Source: Prasinococcaceae sp. CCMP 1430 (Eukaryota; Prasinodermophyta; Palmophyllophyceae; Prasinococcales; Prasinococcaceae). Taken from it: a stretch of DNA of 13,438 nt. The stretch spans positions 198,220 through 211,657 of the forward strand of contig RQSC01000523.1 in the NCBI GenBank assembly GCA_013416795.1, written 5' to 3'. Positions 1-6,549 of this stretch are shown piece after piece (the first letter of the stretch is position 1; each line of letters opens with the position of its first letter). The position numbers and the translations under genes are program-made. The notes beneath the pieces were generated by a model. The model was not told the origin of the DNA. It saw only the letters and a program-made list of their open reading frames with translations, and made no database searches.

Positions 1-285
1 CGTGCCGCGGCGGGCGTCGCCATCGGCGGCTCGCGGAGAGTGCCGGGGCGGGAGGGGGGGCTGCGCGAGCGCGTCGCTGTGGCGCCTGACACAGCGGCAG
101 GAGGAGGGGGGGGGGGGGTGGGGGGGGCGGCATCTGCATCTGCCGTGCGCTTTTCGCCGCAAGCAGTGAAAATATCTGCGCCGCCTTTGATTTTGATGGG
201 TCTATTCACGCATGCCGATAGGAGATCTGAGTTTGTGTGCGGGAAATTATGCATGTGCCACCGTTCGGTTTGATGAGAGGTCAAA
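1..285. other. Intergenic region left of the small ORF
   Basis: No coding sequence is supported here. The first 140 bases are extremely GC-rich and end in G-runs. From about 145 to 285 the composition shifts to AT-richer sequence, including TTTTGATGG at 191-199 and GCATGTGC at 251-258. This sits directly before the ATG at 286 and could be its promoter or 5' untranslated region. The frame of the following ORF is closed by a TGA at 271-273. Confidence 0.5.
106..127 (+). repeat. Poly-G tract (13 G, then T, then 8 G)
   Basis: Thirteen consecutive G (106-118), one T, then eight G (120-127). The tract can form a G-quadruplex in principle. It is also the kind of run where sequencing length errors are common, so its exact length should not be trusted. 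Confidence 0.9.
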
Positions 286-579
286 ATGCACCCGATCGCG
301 CGCGCGCGCGCGCACGCGGCCGAGCGCTATGAGAAGAGCGGGGCAGAGGACACGCTCGAGTGCCTCCGGGAGTTCTTCGAGGCCGTGCGCGCGCGGCAGG
401 CACTGCTCGGTGTGCCGCCGAAGCACCGGACGTACCTGCTTGACATAACGGCCGTGGTGAAAGACAACGCGAATAACAAGCCTGTGCCGCTCGGTATTGA
501 GCTGAAGGTCTTCTGCGGCTCTGACAGCATCATCAGGCACTTGGAGATCATGGAGGGCGCAGAGCGCATGAAAGGCTAA
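286..579 (+). CDS. Small hypothetical protein (97 aa)
   Basis: I do not recognise this protein. The frame opens at ATG 286, with an in-frame stop 13 bases upstream (271-273), and ends in TAA at 577-579. The N-terminal stretch (residues 2-10) is alternating Ala/Arg/His encoded by a (CG)8 dinucleotide repeat, so the true start could be later or in an upstream exon. Residues 13-35 look helical and charged, with Glu/Arg/Phe/Leu. Residues 46-85 contain a balanced mix of hydrophobic and polar residues (around YLLDITAVVK, PLGIELKVFCG and IIRHLEIMEG). Codons are mostly G/C-ending but include several A/T-ending ones, which argues against a pure GC-driven shadow frame. No signal peptide or membrane segment is visible. 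It may be a complete small protein or the last exon of a larger gene. It has no obvious link to its neighbours. Confidence 0.45.
   Translation: MHPIARARAHAAERYEKSGAEDTLECLREFFEAVRARQALLGVPPKHRTYLLDITAVVKDNANNKPVPLGIELKVFCGSDSIIRHLEIMEGAERMKG
297..312. repeat. (CG)8 dinucleotide repeat
   Basis: Eight uninterrupted CG units, just inside the predicted start of the small ORF. They are translated as alternating Ala-Arg. Such a tract can adopt Z-DNA and is prone to length change, which makes the N-terminus of this ORF doubtful. Confidence 0.9.
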
Positions 580-1387
580 CACACCAGTTAATGCGGAATA
601 TGTGCTCGCCGCGGCCACCTACCTGGCCGAAAGCAACGCACACGTTGTGCATCCCTCGTCCGCTAGCACGCGTGCAGGGACGCCTTGGATGCACGGTGGA
701 AACGCGTCCTCTCGCGCAGCAGCGCGTACAGGGGCGTCTCCTGGCACGAGTGGACGGAGAACTGGAGGGTGGCAAAAACATGCAATTCGGGTGCTATGCC
801 GTATGTACCACCGCCACCGCGAGGAGCCTTGGCGGCCCGCCAAAATTTTCCATGCAATTTTGTGATCAAACGTCAGAATGTGAATATTCCATGCGATTAT
901 CACTGCAAATGCCAGTGATGCCCGCACCTGGCCCGCCAGCCTCACTACGAGAGTCGGCAGCGCCACAGCGCGCGCGCCTGCCTCTGCCCCCTTCCCTCGC
1001 CCGGCCGGCGATCGATGTGGGAAGAGGCGCTGTCGCCGCCGCGCCGCGCGGCGGCTGTGGCGTCCGCCGGTCGTCGCTCCGCGCGCGGACGTGCACACGG
1101 GCCTGCGACAGGATTGCGGTTCAAAAGAGGGTTTATTTCTGAAAAAGTCGTGCCGCGGCCCGGTGCGGGCCGGGCATGCGGCGCGTGGCTGCCACAGGGC
1201 ACGCGCCTGTCCCCCATCCCCCCCTCCCGCCCACGCGCGTGCCTTGCAGCGCGTCCCATTCTGCGACTGGCGATGGCGTCTGTGGGCTCGCGCGCGGGCG
1301 CGCGGGCGCGTGGGCACGCGGCGCTGCCGCGGCCAGGCGGCGCCGGACCGCGCGGCGCGCGCGGCGCTCACGTGCACGCGCCCGCAG
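580..1387. other. Unassigned region with no supported gene
   Basis: Several open frames cross this stretch on both strands, but all are Arg/Ala/Pro-rich with no domain, as expected by chance at this GC content. An AT-rich island lies at about 770-915 and a very GC-rich, CGCG-laden stretch at about 950-1380. The missing first exon of the downstream membrane protein should lie here. One possibility is a tiny exon at ATG 780 with a GTATGT donor at 801, which would join in phase to 1388. That is only a candidate. Confidence 0.5.
770..915. promoter_or_regulatory. AT-rich island, possible promoter or 5' region
   Basis: This patch is strikingly AT-richer than its surroundings. It contains CATGCAATT at 779-787 and 851-859, and the near copy CATGCGATT at 890-898. 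TTCCATGC occurs at 848-855 and 887-894. A TGATCA palindrome (863-868) is followed directly by ACGTCAGAATG (870-880), which includes an ACGTCA bZIP/CRE-like core. It lies upstream of the plus-strand membrane protein gene. Promoter function is inferred from composition and motifs only. Confidence 0.35.
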
Positions 1388-2506
1388 CTGCTGCCGCTGT
1401 GGGGGCTGCTCGTCTGGTGGCTGTGGGTCGTCATCGCGTACTTCCCCAGCAGCTACTCGCAGGTGAGTTCGCGCGTGCCGTGCGTCCGTGCACGCGCCAG
1501 CGAGCGCACGCTGTGACTGTCACGTCCGATCCTTCCCCCCCTACTGCAAAGAATGTCTAGCCTGACATTGCCTCCACGTCGCCACGCACATCACACACAC
1601 ACGCAGGTGTTCACCAACGCGCTCATTCTGGCCGCCTTCGTCGGGACCGCGATGAACCTCAACGTCTACGCCGACGTGCTCGGACGCGGGGCCTTTGCCT
1701 ACGTCCGAACGCACCTGTTCCTCATTCTGAGGCTCTACCTCGTGCCGTTTTTCGTGGCGGCCTACAGCGGCACCGTCGGCCACTCCCCCGGCGATTTTGC
1801 CGCGGTCTTCCCTCGCGACGCATCGGTGTGGGCGCCCGCGCTCGCGACCTCGCTCGTGGTGCCCGTCGCGCTGTACGCCGCGCGGCGGCTCGCGCTCTAC
1901 ATGGGCGTGTGCGTGCTGCTCCTCGGCCCGACGCCTGCTGGGGGCTTTGACGTGGACTATGCTGGGAGTAGGCACGCCGGCGGCAGCGACTACGGCAATC
2001 TGGGCGGCAGCATGCGCTCCTACGCACTGGGTGCGGCAGGCGGCGCCGCCGCGACCGCTACGGCGCTGAGCGTCGACCAGAAGGGCATGGCAGCAGGTCC
2101 GGCGCTGGCGGCGGTGGCCATCGACGAGGCCGCTCAGCCGGCTGGCCCGTTCCCCAAGAAGTCGCAACAACAACATCGTGCCATGCTCCTCGCGCCCGCG
2201 CAGCGAACGCACACAAGCAGCAGCGGAAAGGGAGACGATGGCGTGGCGGGCACTAGGCAAACTGCCACGCAACCGGCGGCCGCTGCGAGCAGCAGCGCGG
2301 CGAGCGTCCGTGGCGTCGGTGTCGACGGCATCACGTCCGTTGCTTTGTCGCCAGCAACCGCGAGGGACGAGGGCGACACATTGAACGGTGGTGGGCGCGA
2401 GCGCGAGCGCGAGCGCGACGGCAGGGGCGGCGAGGACGGCGGCATGGTGGGCGACAGGCGCGGCGCGGTGGCGGGGGGCGCGGGAGGGGGGGTGCCGCAG
2501 CGATAA
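1388..2506 (+). CDS. Multi-pass membrane protein of unknown family (exons 1388-1462 and 1607-2506; 5' end unresolved)
   Basis: The two exons join in phase 0 across a GT-AG intron, giving at least 324 residues. Hydrophobic segments are visible at about residues 1-19 (Trp-rich), 26-45, 62-78 and 99-116, possibly also 119-132. The membrane part is followed by a long, probably disordered tail rich in Ala, Gly, Ser and Gln, ending in a run of Arg-Glu pairs. The frame of the first exon is open back to about 1091 but has no ATG, so translation must start in an upstream exon. A good acceptor (CCCGCAG) ends at 1387 and would begin the exon at the first hydrophobic segment. I do not recognise the family, and no transport or catalytic motif is obvious. 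The stop is only 35 bases from the stop of the convergent EEP gene. The C-terminal tail is less certain than the membrane part. Confidence 0.6.
1463..1606 (+). other. Spliceosomal intron in the membrane protein gene (144 bases)
   Basis: The donor is CAG|GTGAGT (intron starts at 1463) and the acceptor is ACGCAG|GTG (intron ends at 1606). Both flanking exons are in the same frame, phase 0, and splicing joins two hydrophobic segments. The last 25 bases are a CA repeat-like tract rather than a T-rich polypyrimidine tract. A contiguous read-through stops at TGA 1514-1516. Confidence 0.8.
2395..2418 (+). repeat. GCGCGA hexamer, four tandem copies
   Basis: Four perfect GCGCGA units inside the 3' end of the membrane protein gene, translated as alternating Arg and Glu. 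A coding microsatellite, likely variable in length. Confidence 0.85.
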
Positions 2507-2541
2507 CTGACATGAATGCATGCATGATTGACGCACGCGCC
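2507..2541. other. 35-base spacer between convergent stop codons
   Basis: This is the whole space between the TAA of the membrane protein gene (+) and the TGA of the EEP gene (-). It must hold or lie within the 3' ends of both transcripts, so the two mRNAs probably overlap. It contains the palindrome ATGCATGCAT at 2516-2525. No AATAAA-type signal is present. Confidence 0.6.
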
Positions 2542-3708
2542 TCAATACTCCATGTCCGCGGCGATGAGCACGTGGTCGCTGGGCTCGTCATCCGTGGGGA
2601 AGGACAGCGCGTCGACGTCATCGCGGTGAGCGAGCGGCAGCGCGGCGGTGGCGCGCATGCCGTTGCCCACGAAGAGGTAGTCGAGCGTGTCGATGAAGGG
2701 CTCGTCCTCCTTGATCTTGGCGTAGTTGGTGAAGTCGGGCTCGCGGCCGTCGACCTGCAGGTACGCCGAGTCGAACTTGGACTGCAGCTTGGGCCTCCAC
2801 GGCTCCCAATCGACAGGGGTGGGGTAGCCCTCCGAGGCCTCGTCGAGGTCGCCCTGCGTGAGCAGGTCATACGCCGGGTCACCGGGCTTGATGTTGAAGT
2901 CGCCGGCGAGGCACAGCGGCGCGCCGTCGGCGTACCCCTGCGCCCACTGGCCCACAAGCGCGCTGTGGATCGTCATCGCCTTGAGGTCCCAGAACATGCA
3001 GGGCATGTGGTAGGTCGCCACCACGAACTCGCTGCTGGAGCGCACGTCGCGCAGGCGCACGCCGATCGCGCGGTTGTTGCGCCGGCGCGAGTCCAGCCAG
3101 TGCTGGTACGCCGAGCGCGCCTTCTTCTTCTCTCCAGCCATCCACGCGGGCGGGCCCGCGCCGCCGCTGCCGTCACCGCCGCTGCCGCCGCCGACGACCG
3201 CCCTCCACAGGCGGATCGGGAGCCGCAGCGCGCCCTTCAGCACGCCGCCCACGCCGCCGCGCCGCTTGCGCTTGCCCTTGCCGACGATGCCCTCGGCCTC
3301 GACCGCCTCGTCGAGCTCCGCGGGCCACGCCTTCGCGTCGGCGATGCGCTTGATCTGGACGCCCGCGAGCTCGTAGCGCTCGCGCGGCACCGCGAGGCCG
3401 ACGCCCATGTAGTCGGAGAACGGGCTGGAGTAGAGCGTCTCGAGGAAGGTGTACCCGCGCCGGTCGAAGAAGGTGTGCAGCTCGCCCGCCCAGCTCATGG
3501 AGACCTCCTGCAGGCACACCACGCTGCCGCGCTCCACCTCGTCCTCGAGCTTGGCCTTGACGCGCTCCAGGCGCGCCGCGGGGTCGAGCGCGGCGGGCGC
3601 GCAGCTCGCAAAGTGGTCGCCGCGCGCGAGCGTCTGCGAGAGCACGTTGTACGTCGCCACGCGCACGCGGCCGCGCGCGGCGGCCGCGGCGACCACCGAG
3701 GCGCTCAT
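2542..3708 (-). CDS. Endonuclease/exonuclease/phosphatase (EEP) family protein (388 aa)
   Basis: Members of the EEP superfamily hydrolyse phosphodiester or phosphomonoester bonds with Mg2+; it includes CCR4/Angel deadenylases, AP endonucleases, sphingomyelinases and inositol phosphatases. The family signature is complete: TYNVLSQ with Asn21, CLQEV with Glu68, YHMP with His234, AGDFNI with Asp270 and Asn272, DYLFV with Asp343, and the terminal SDH with Asp378 and His379. The TYN-LSQ opening resembles CCR4-type nucleases, but the substrate cannot be told. An insert at about residues 141-190 is basic (GKGKRKRR) and then Gly/Ser-rich, unlike the compact core. The start is set at the ATG just before the first core strand (3706-3708). 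An in-frame ATG at 3813 would add 35 Arg/Ala-rich residues of doubtful value. No intron is needed. The gene faces the membrane protein gene tail to tail and lies downstream of pta on the same strand. Confidence 0.88.
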   Translation of the reverse strand: MSASVVAAAAARGRVRVATYNVLSQTLARGDHFASCAPAALDPAARLERVKAKLEDEVERGSVVCLQEVSMSWAGELHTFFDRRGYTFLETLYSSPFSDYMGVGLAVPRERYELAGVQIKRIADAKAWPAELDEAVEAEGIVGKGKRKRRGGVGGVLKGALRLPIRLWRAVVGGGSGGDGSGGAGPPAWMAGEKKKARSAYQHWLDSRRRNNRAIGVRLRDVRSSSEFVVATYHMPCMFWDLKAMTIHSALVGQWAQGYADGAPLCLAGDFNIKPGDPAYDLLTQGDLDEASEGYPTPVDWEPWRPKLQSKFDSAYLQVDGREPDFTNYAKIKEDEPFIDTLDYLFVGNGMRATAALPLAHRDDVDALSFPTDDEPSDHVLIAADMEY

Positions 3709-4251
3709 CGCGGCCGAACGACCTCCCCGAACGACGCCCGCCTCCGCCCTCCCGAGCGCGTGCGGTGCGGGGGAGGCCGCGCGCGTGCGCTCCGCGCGCG
3801 CGCTGTGGCGCACCCGCAGCTAACCCGGAGCGAGTCCGCCTGCATTCTGACGTACACTCTCCCGTGATCATTTTAACCATCAAATCAAATGATGCATACT
3901 CACCCAAGAGCGAGGCAGGCGCCCTCGCGCGTTTGGTTGCTTTTTGACCTTGACTTGGGGAACCGATTCATTTTGATGGCGGTTTCCCGGGGCATGTGCA
4001 TAGCATGCGCGGTGGCCGGCGCACGCGCACGGCGGGGGGGGGGACGCCTCGGCGGCTGTCTGCCGCAGCTCTATCCCTGCGGAGGGCCCGCCGCGCGCGT
4101 CGCGGCGCGTGGCGCGCGGCGCGGAGACGCCGGCGTGCGCGGTGTGACAGTAGTGGCGAGCGCGCCGCCGCCTCTTACACGCGAGGCGAGGAGGGAGCGC
4201 ACGCGCCGCGGTTTCGTTTCTTCGCTGCAGGTGGGGGCGTCGCGCGGTCCC
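3709..4251. other. Intergenic region between the EEP gene and pta
   Basis: It holds the 5' side of the EEP gene and the 3' end of pta, both on the minus strand. It has a GC-rich stretch next to each gene and an AT-rich island between them. Open frames across it are Arg/Ala-rich and show no domain. A G-run lies at about 4036-4043. I see no RNA gene here. Confidence 0.55.
3840..4000. promoter_or_regulatory. AT-rich island upstream of the EEP gene, possible promoter
   Basis: This patch lies 130-290 bases upstream of the EEP start. On the minus strand it carries ACGTCAGAATG (3853-3843), also found at 870-880 on the plus strand, and in both places a TGATCA palindrome lies on its 5' side. It also has TTTTGATGG (3971-3979) and GCATGTGC (3992-3999), both repeated in the 145-285 patch, and a TTTGATTTGATGG run on the minus strand near 3877-3890. 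The shared words and composition suggest common promoter elements. This is inference only. Confidence 0.35.
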
Positions 4252-6549
4252 TCACTGGCCCCCTTGGGCAACCTCCCTCGCCGCCACCTGCTGCGCCTGG
4301 ATGACGGTGATGACGACCGTGTTGATGACGTCCTCCACGGTGCACCCCCTGCTGAGGTCGTTAACGGGCAGGCGCATGCCCTGCATGATGGGTCCCATGG
4401 CGACGCAGCCCGACGCCTGCTGGACGGCCTTGTACCCGGAATTGCCCGCGTTGAGGTCGGGGAAGACCAGCACGGAGGCGCGGCCCGCCACCGGGCTTTC
4501 TGCGCCCTTGAACTTGACGGCGGCGACGGCTGGGTCCACGGCGGCGTCGAACTGGATGGGCCCCTCGATGGGCGTGTCGGGGTCGAGGCCGCGCGCGAGC
4601 TCGGTGGCGGCGCGCACGTGCTCAATCATGGGCACGCCCTTGCCGCCGCTCTCGCCTGTCGAGTACGATAGCATGGCGACGCGCGGATCGATGCCGAACG
4701 CGCGCGCGGTGGAGGCGCTCGTGGCGGCGATCTCGGCGAGCTGCACCTCGTCGGGCTGCGTCACGATGGCGCAGTCGCCGAAGATCTGGACGCGCTCAGG
4801 CAGCAACATGAAGAAGATGGAGCTCACGAAGTTGAAGCCCGGCGCCGTCTTGATGACCTGCAGCGCAGGGCGCATCGTATCCGCCGTGCTGTGACACGCG
4901 CCGCTCACCATGCCGTCGATGTCGCCCGCGTGCATCTTCATAGTGCCGTACCAGTTGAAGTCGTCCGCGAAGAGCTGCGCCGCCTTCTCGCGCGTCATCC
5001 CCTTGGCCTTCCGCAGCTCGGTGTATGCGTCGATCAGCGGCTCGTAGTCGGGCGACGCGGGCGGGTACACGACTTCCACGCCCGTCATATCGAGGTGGTG
5101 CCTCTTGGCCAGCGCTGCCACCTCCTCGGGCTTGCCGAGCAGAAGCACGTCGCACAGGCCCCGGCGCGAGAGCTCGGCGGCGGCTCGCACGACGCGCGGG
5201 TCGTTGCCCTCAGGGAGCACGATGCGCTTGCGGTCATTGCGCGCCGACTTGAAGATGCGGTGCTGGAAGAGCTTCGGCGTGAGCTCGGGCGATGCCGGCT
5301 CGCCGATGATCCTGCACAGCGCCTCAGCGTCCACGTTTCGCTCGAACAGCCGCTCCGCCGCCTCCACCTGCTCCACGCTCTCCGAGCGCAGCTTCCTCTG
5401 CCTCTCGGAGACGAGCGCGAGGGTGTCGCGGACGTTGTGCGCGGTGTGCAGGATTGGCAACGGCATTTCCTGCAGCGTGGCGAGCACCTTCCGCAGCACC
5501 TGCGGCACCTCCCCGCCCCCACCGAGCACGATGCCAGCCAGGGGCGGGAAGGCGCCCGACCGCATCGCCAGAATGAGCCCCAGGATGATCTCAAGCCGAG
5601 AGGCGTGCACCACCAGCAGCGACTTGGGGTGCTCCGACAGCTGGGCGAGCTCGTCGTCCAGGGTCGAGTCGGCGACCACCACGTTGTGCACCTCGTGCCG
5701 CGGCAGCAGGTCCGCGCGGTGGAGCACCGTGGCGTCCAGGGCATCCCGAATGTCGGCGAGCGACTTGGCGCTCACCTGCGGGTCGGACGGCAGCACTCCC
5801 AACAGGCGGATGTCCCCGGAGGCGAAGCGCTCGTGCAGCGCATCCGCGGTCGCAGCGTGTTTCTCCCCGGGGACCTTGTTCACCACGACGCCCGCGAGCT
5901 TCACGTTCGACTCCGTGAGCTGCTGCGCCATGATGGTGACGTCGCGGAAAATGCCCTCGGTCGAGCCGCAGGCGTAGGACCTCGTGCCGTCCTCCACTAG
6001 TACCACGGGCAGGCTCAGCGCGCTGGCCACCTTTGCGTTCCAGTCCTGCGTGCCCAGGCCGAGGTCCGTGCCTCCCACGAGCATGAAGTCCTTCCCCTCC
6101 TTGATCTCCTCGTACTTGCCGATGATGGTCTCGATGAGCTCGTCCTCCTTGCCAGCGGCGAGCGCCTCGCGGGCCTCCAGCCTGGTCACGCCCCACATCG
6201 CCGAGGGCGCGTCGGCGATGTCGAAGGTGGCGCGCAGGAGCTCGACGTGGGCGTCATCGCCGCCCTCTTCGCTGTCGGCCACGGGCCGGAAGAAGCCCAC
6301 CCGGCCGGTCTCCGACGCGGCGTGCAGGATGCCGAGCGACGTGACGGTGCTCGAGCCTGCCGGGGAGGTGACGAAGACGCCCCTCGCCGTGGCGGCTCCG
6401 GTCTCGGCGGCCGCGGGCGGCGCCCCTGGCGCCGCGGCCGGCGCGGCGCTGGACGCCGAGAGGGTTGAGGCATTGGCTGCGGAGGCGAAGCCCCTCTGGG
6501 AAGAGAAGGCGTTCCTCGCGTTTGAGCGCGATGAGGCGGCGGGCACCAT
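4252..6549 (-). CDS. pta: Phosphate acetyltransferase, bacterial full-length type, probably mitochondrial (765 aa)
   Basis: Interconverts acetyl-CoA plus phosphate and acetyl phosphate plus CoA, usually paired with acetate kinase. From the ATG at 6549, residues 57-280 form the BioD-like P-loop-fold N-terminal domain (GVFVTSPAGSS, then VGFFRPVAD), about 290-400 the DRTGG-type regulatory domain, and about 430-755 the catalytic PTA_PTB domain. In the catalytic domain, LSRGCTVED carries Ser733, Arg734 and Asp740, matching Ser309, Arg310 and Asp316 of the Methanosarcina thermophila enzyme. The SYSTGES and FPDLNAGN motifs are also present. The length equals E. coli Pta (714 aa) plus about 50 residues. 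Those extra residues are rich in Ser, Arg and Ala with no acidic residue in the first 45, and contain QRGFAS, a typical mitochondrial presequence cleavage pattern. The last residues (VITVIQAQQ) match the normal family end. The N-terminal 70 codons overlap the opposite-strand DOMON gene, so the exact start is uncertain; the catalytic body is secure. Confidence 0.93.
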   Translation of the reverse strand: MVPAASSRSNARNAFSSQRGFASAANASTLSASSAAPAAAPGAPPAAAETGAATARGVFVTSPAGSSTVTSLGILHAASETGRVGFFRPVADSEEGGDDAHVELLRATFDIADAPSAMWGVTRLEAREALAAGKEDELIETIIGKYEEIKEGKDFMLVGGTDLGLGTQDWNAKVASALSLPVVLVEDGTRSYACGSTEGIFRDVTIMAQQLTESNVKLAGVVVNKVPGEKHAATADALHERFASGDIRLLGVLPSDPQVSAKSLADIRDALDATVLHRADLLPRHEVHNVVVADSTLDDELAQLSEHPKSLLVVHASRLEIILGLILAMRSGAFPPLAGIVLGGGGEVPQVLRKVLATLQEMPLPILHTAHNVRDTLALVSERQRKLRSESVEQVEAAERLFERNVDAEALCRIIGEPASPELTPKLFQHRIFKSARNDRKRIVLPEGNDPRVVRAAAELSRRGLCDVLLLGKPEEVAALAKRHHLDMTGVEVVYPPASPDYEPLIDAYTELRKAKGMTREKAAQLFADDFNWYGTMKMHAGDIDGMVSGACHSTADTMRPALQVIKTAPGFNFVSSIFFMLLPERVQIFGDCAIVTQPDEVQLAEIAATSASTARAFGIDPRVAMLSYSTGESGGKGVPMIEHVRAATELARGLDPDTPIEGPIQFDAAVDPAVAAVKFKGAESPVAGRASVLVFPDLNAGNSGYKAVQQASGCVAMGPIMQGMRLPVNDLSRGCTVEDVINTVVITVIQAQQVAAREVAQGGQ

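Noticed and set aside
297-312. CG repeat and other tandem repeats as a CRISPR array or mobile element ends
   Set aside because: They are simple microsatellites without spacers, terminal inverted repeats or a transposase nearby.
619-1434. Minus-strand open frame (271 codons) in the unassigned region
   Set aside because: Arg/Ala/His-rich with no domain. It runs through both an AT-rich island and CGCG-rich sequence with no change in character, typical of a chance frame.
1541-2545. Long minus-strand open frame (334 codons) opposite the membrane protein gene
   Set aside because: Its product is Arg/His/Ala-rich with no domain, and the plus strand there has membrane helices and a matching intron.
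2512-3867. Long plus-strand open frame (451 codons) opposite the EEP gene
   Set aside because: The minus strand encodes a complete EEP active site; this frame is a GC-driven shadow with Ala/Arg/His repeats.
3996-4304. Plus-strand open frame (102 codons) between the EEP gene and pta
   Set aside because: Highly Arg-rich composition and runs into the 3' end of pta; no support as a gene.
4891-6000. Plus-strand open frame (369 codons) opposite pta
   Set aside because: It lies wholly within the conserved Pta coding region and shows no recognisable domain.
4252-6549. Bacterial origin of the window because of bacterial-type pta
   Set aside because: Spliceosomal introns, a HEATR5 protein and mitochondrial-type atpA show a eukaryotic nuclear genome.
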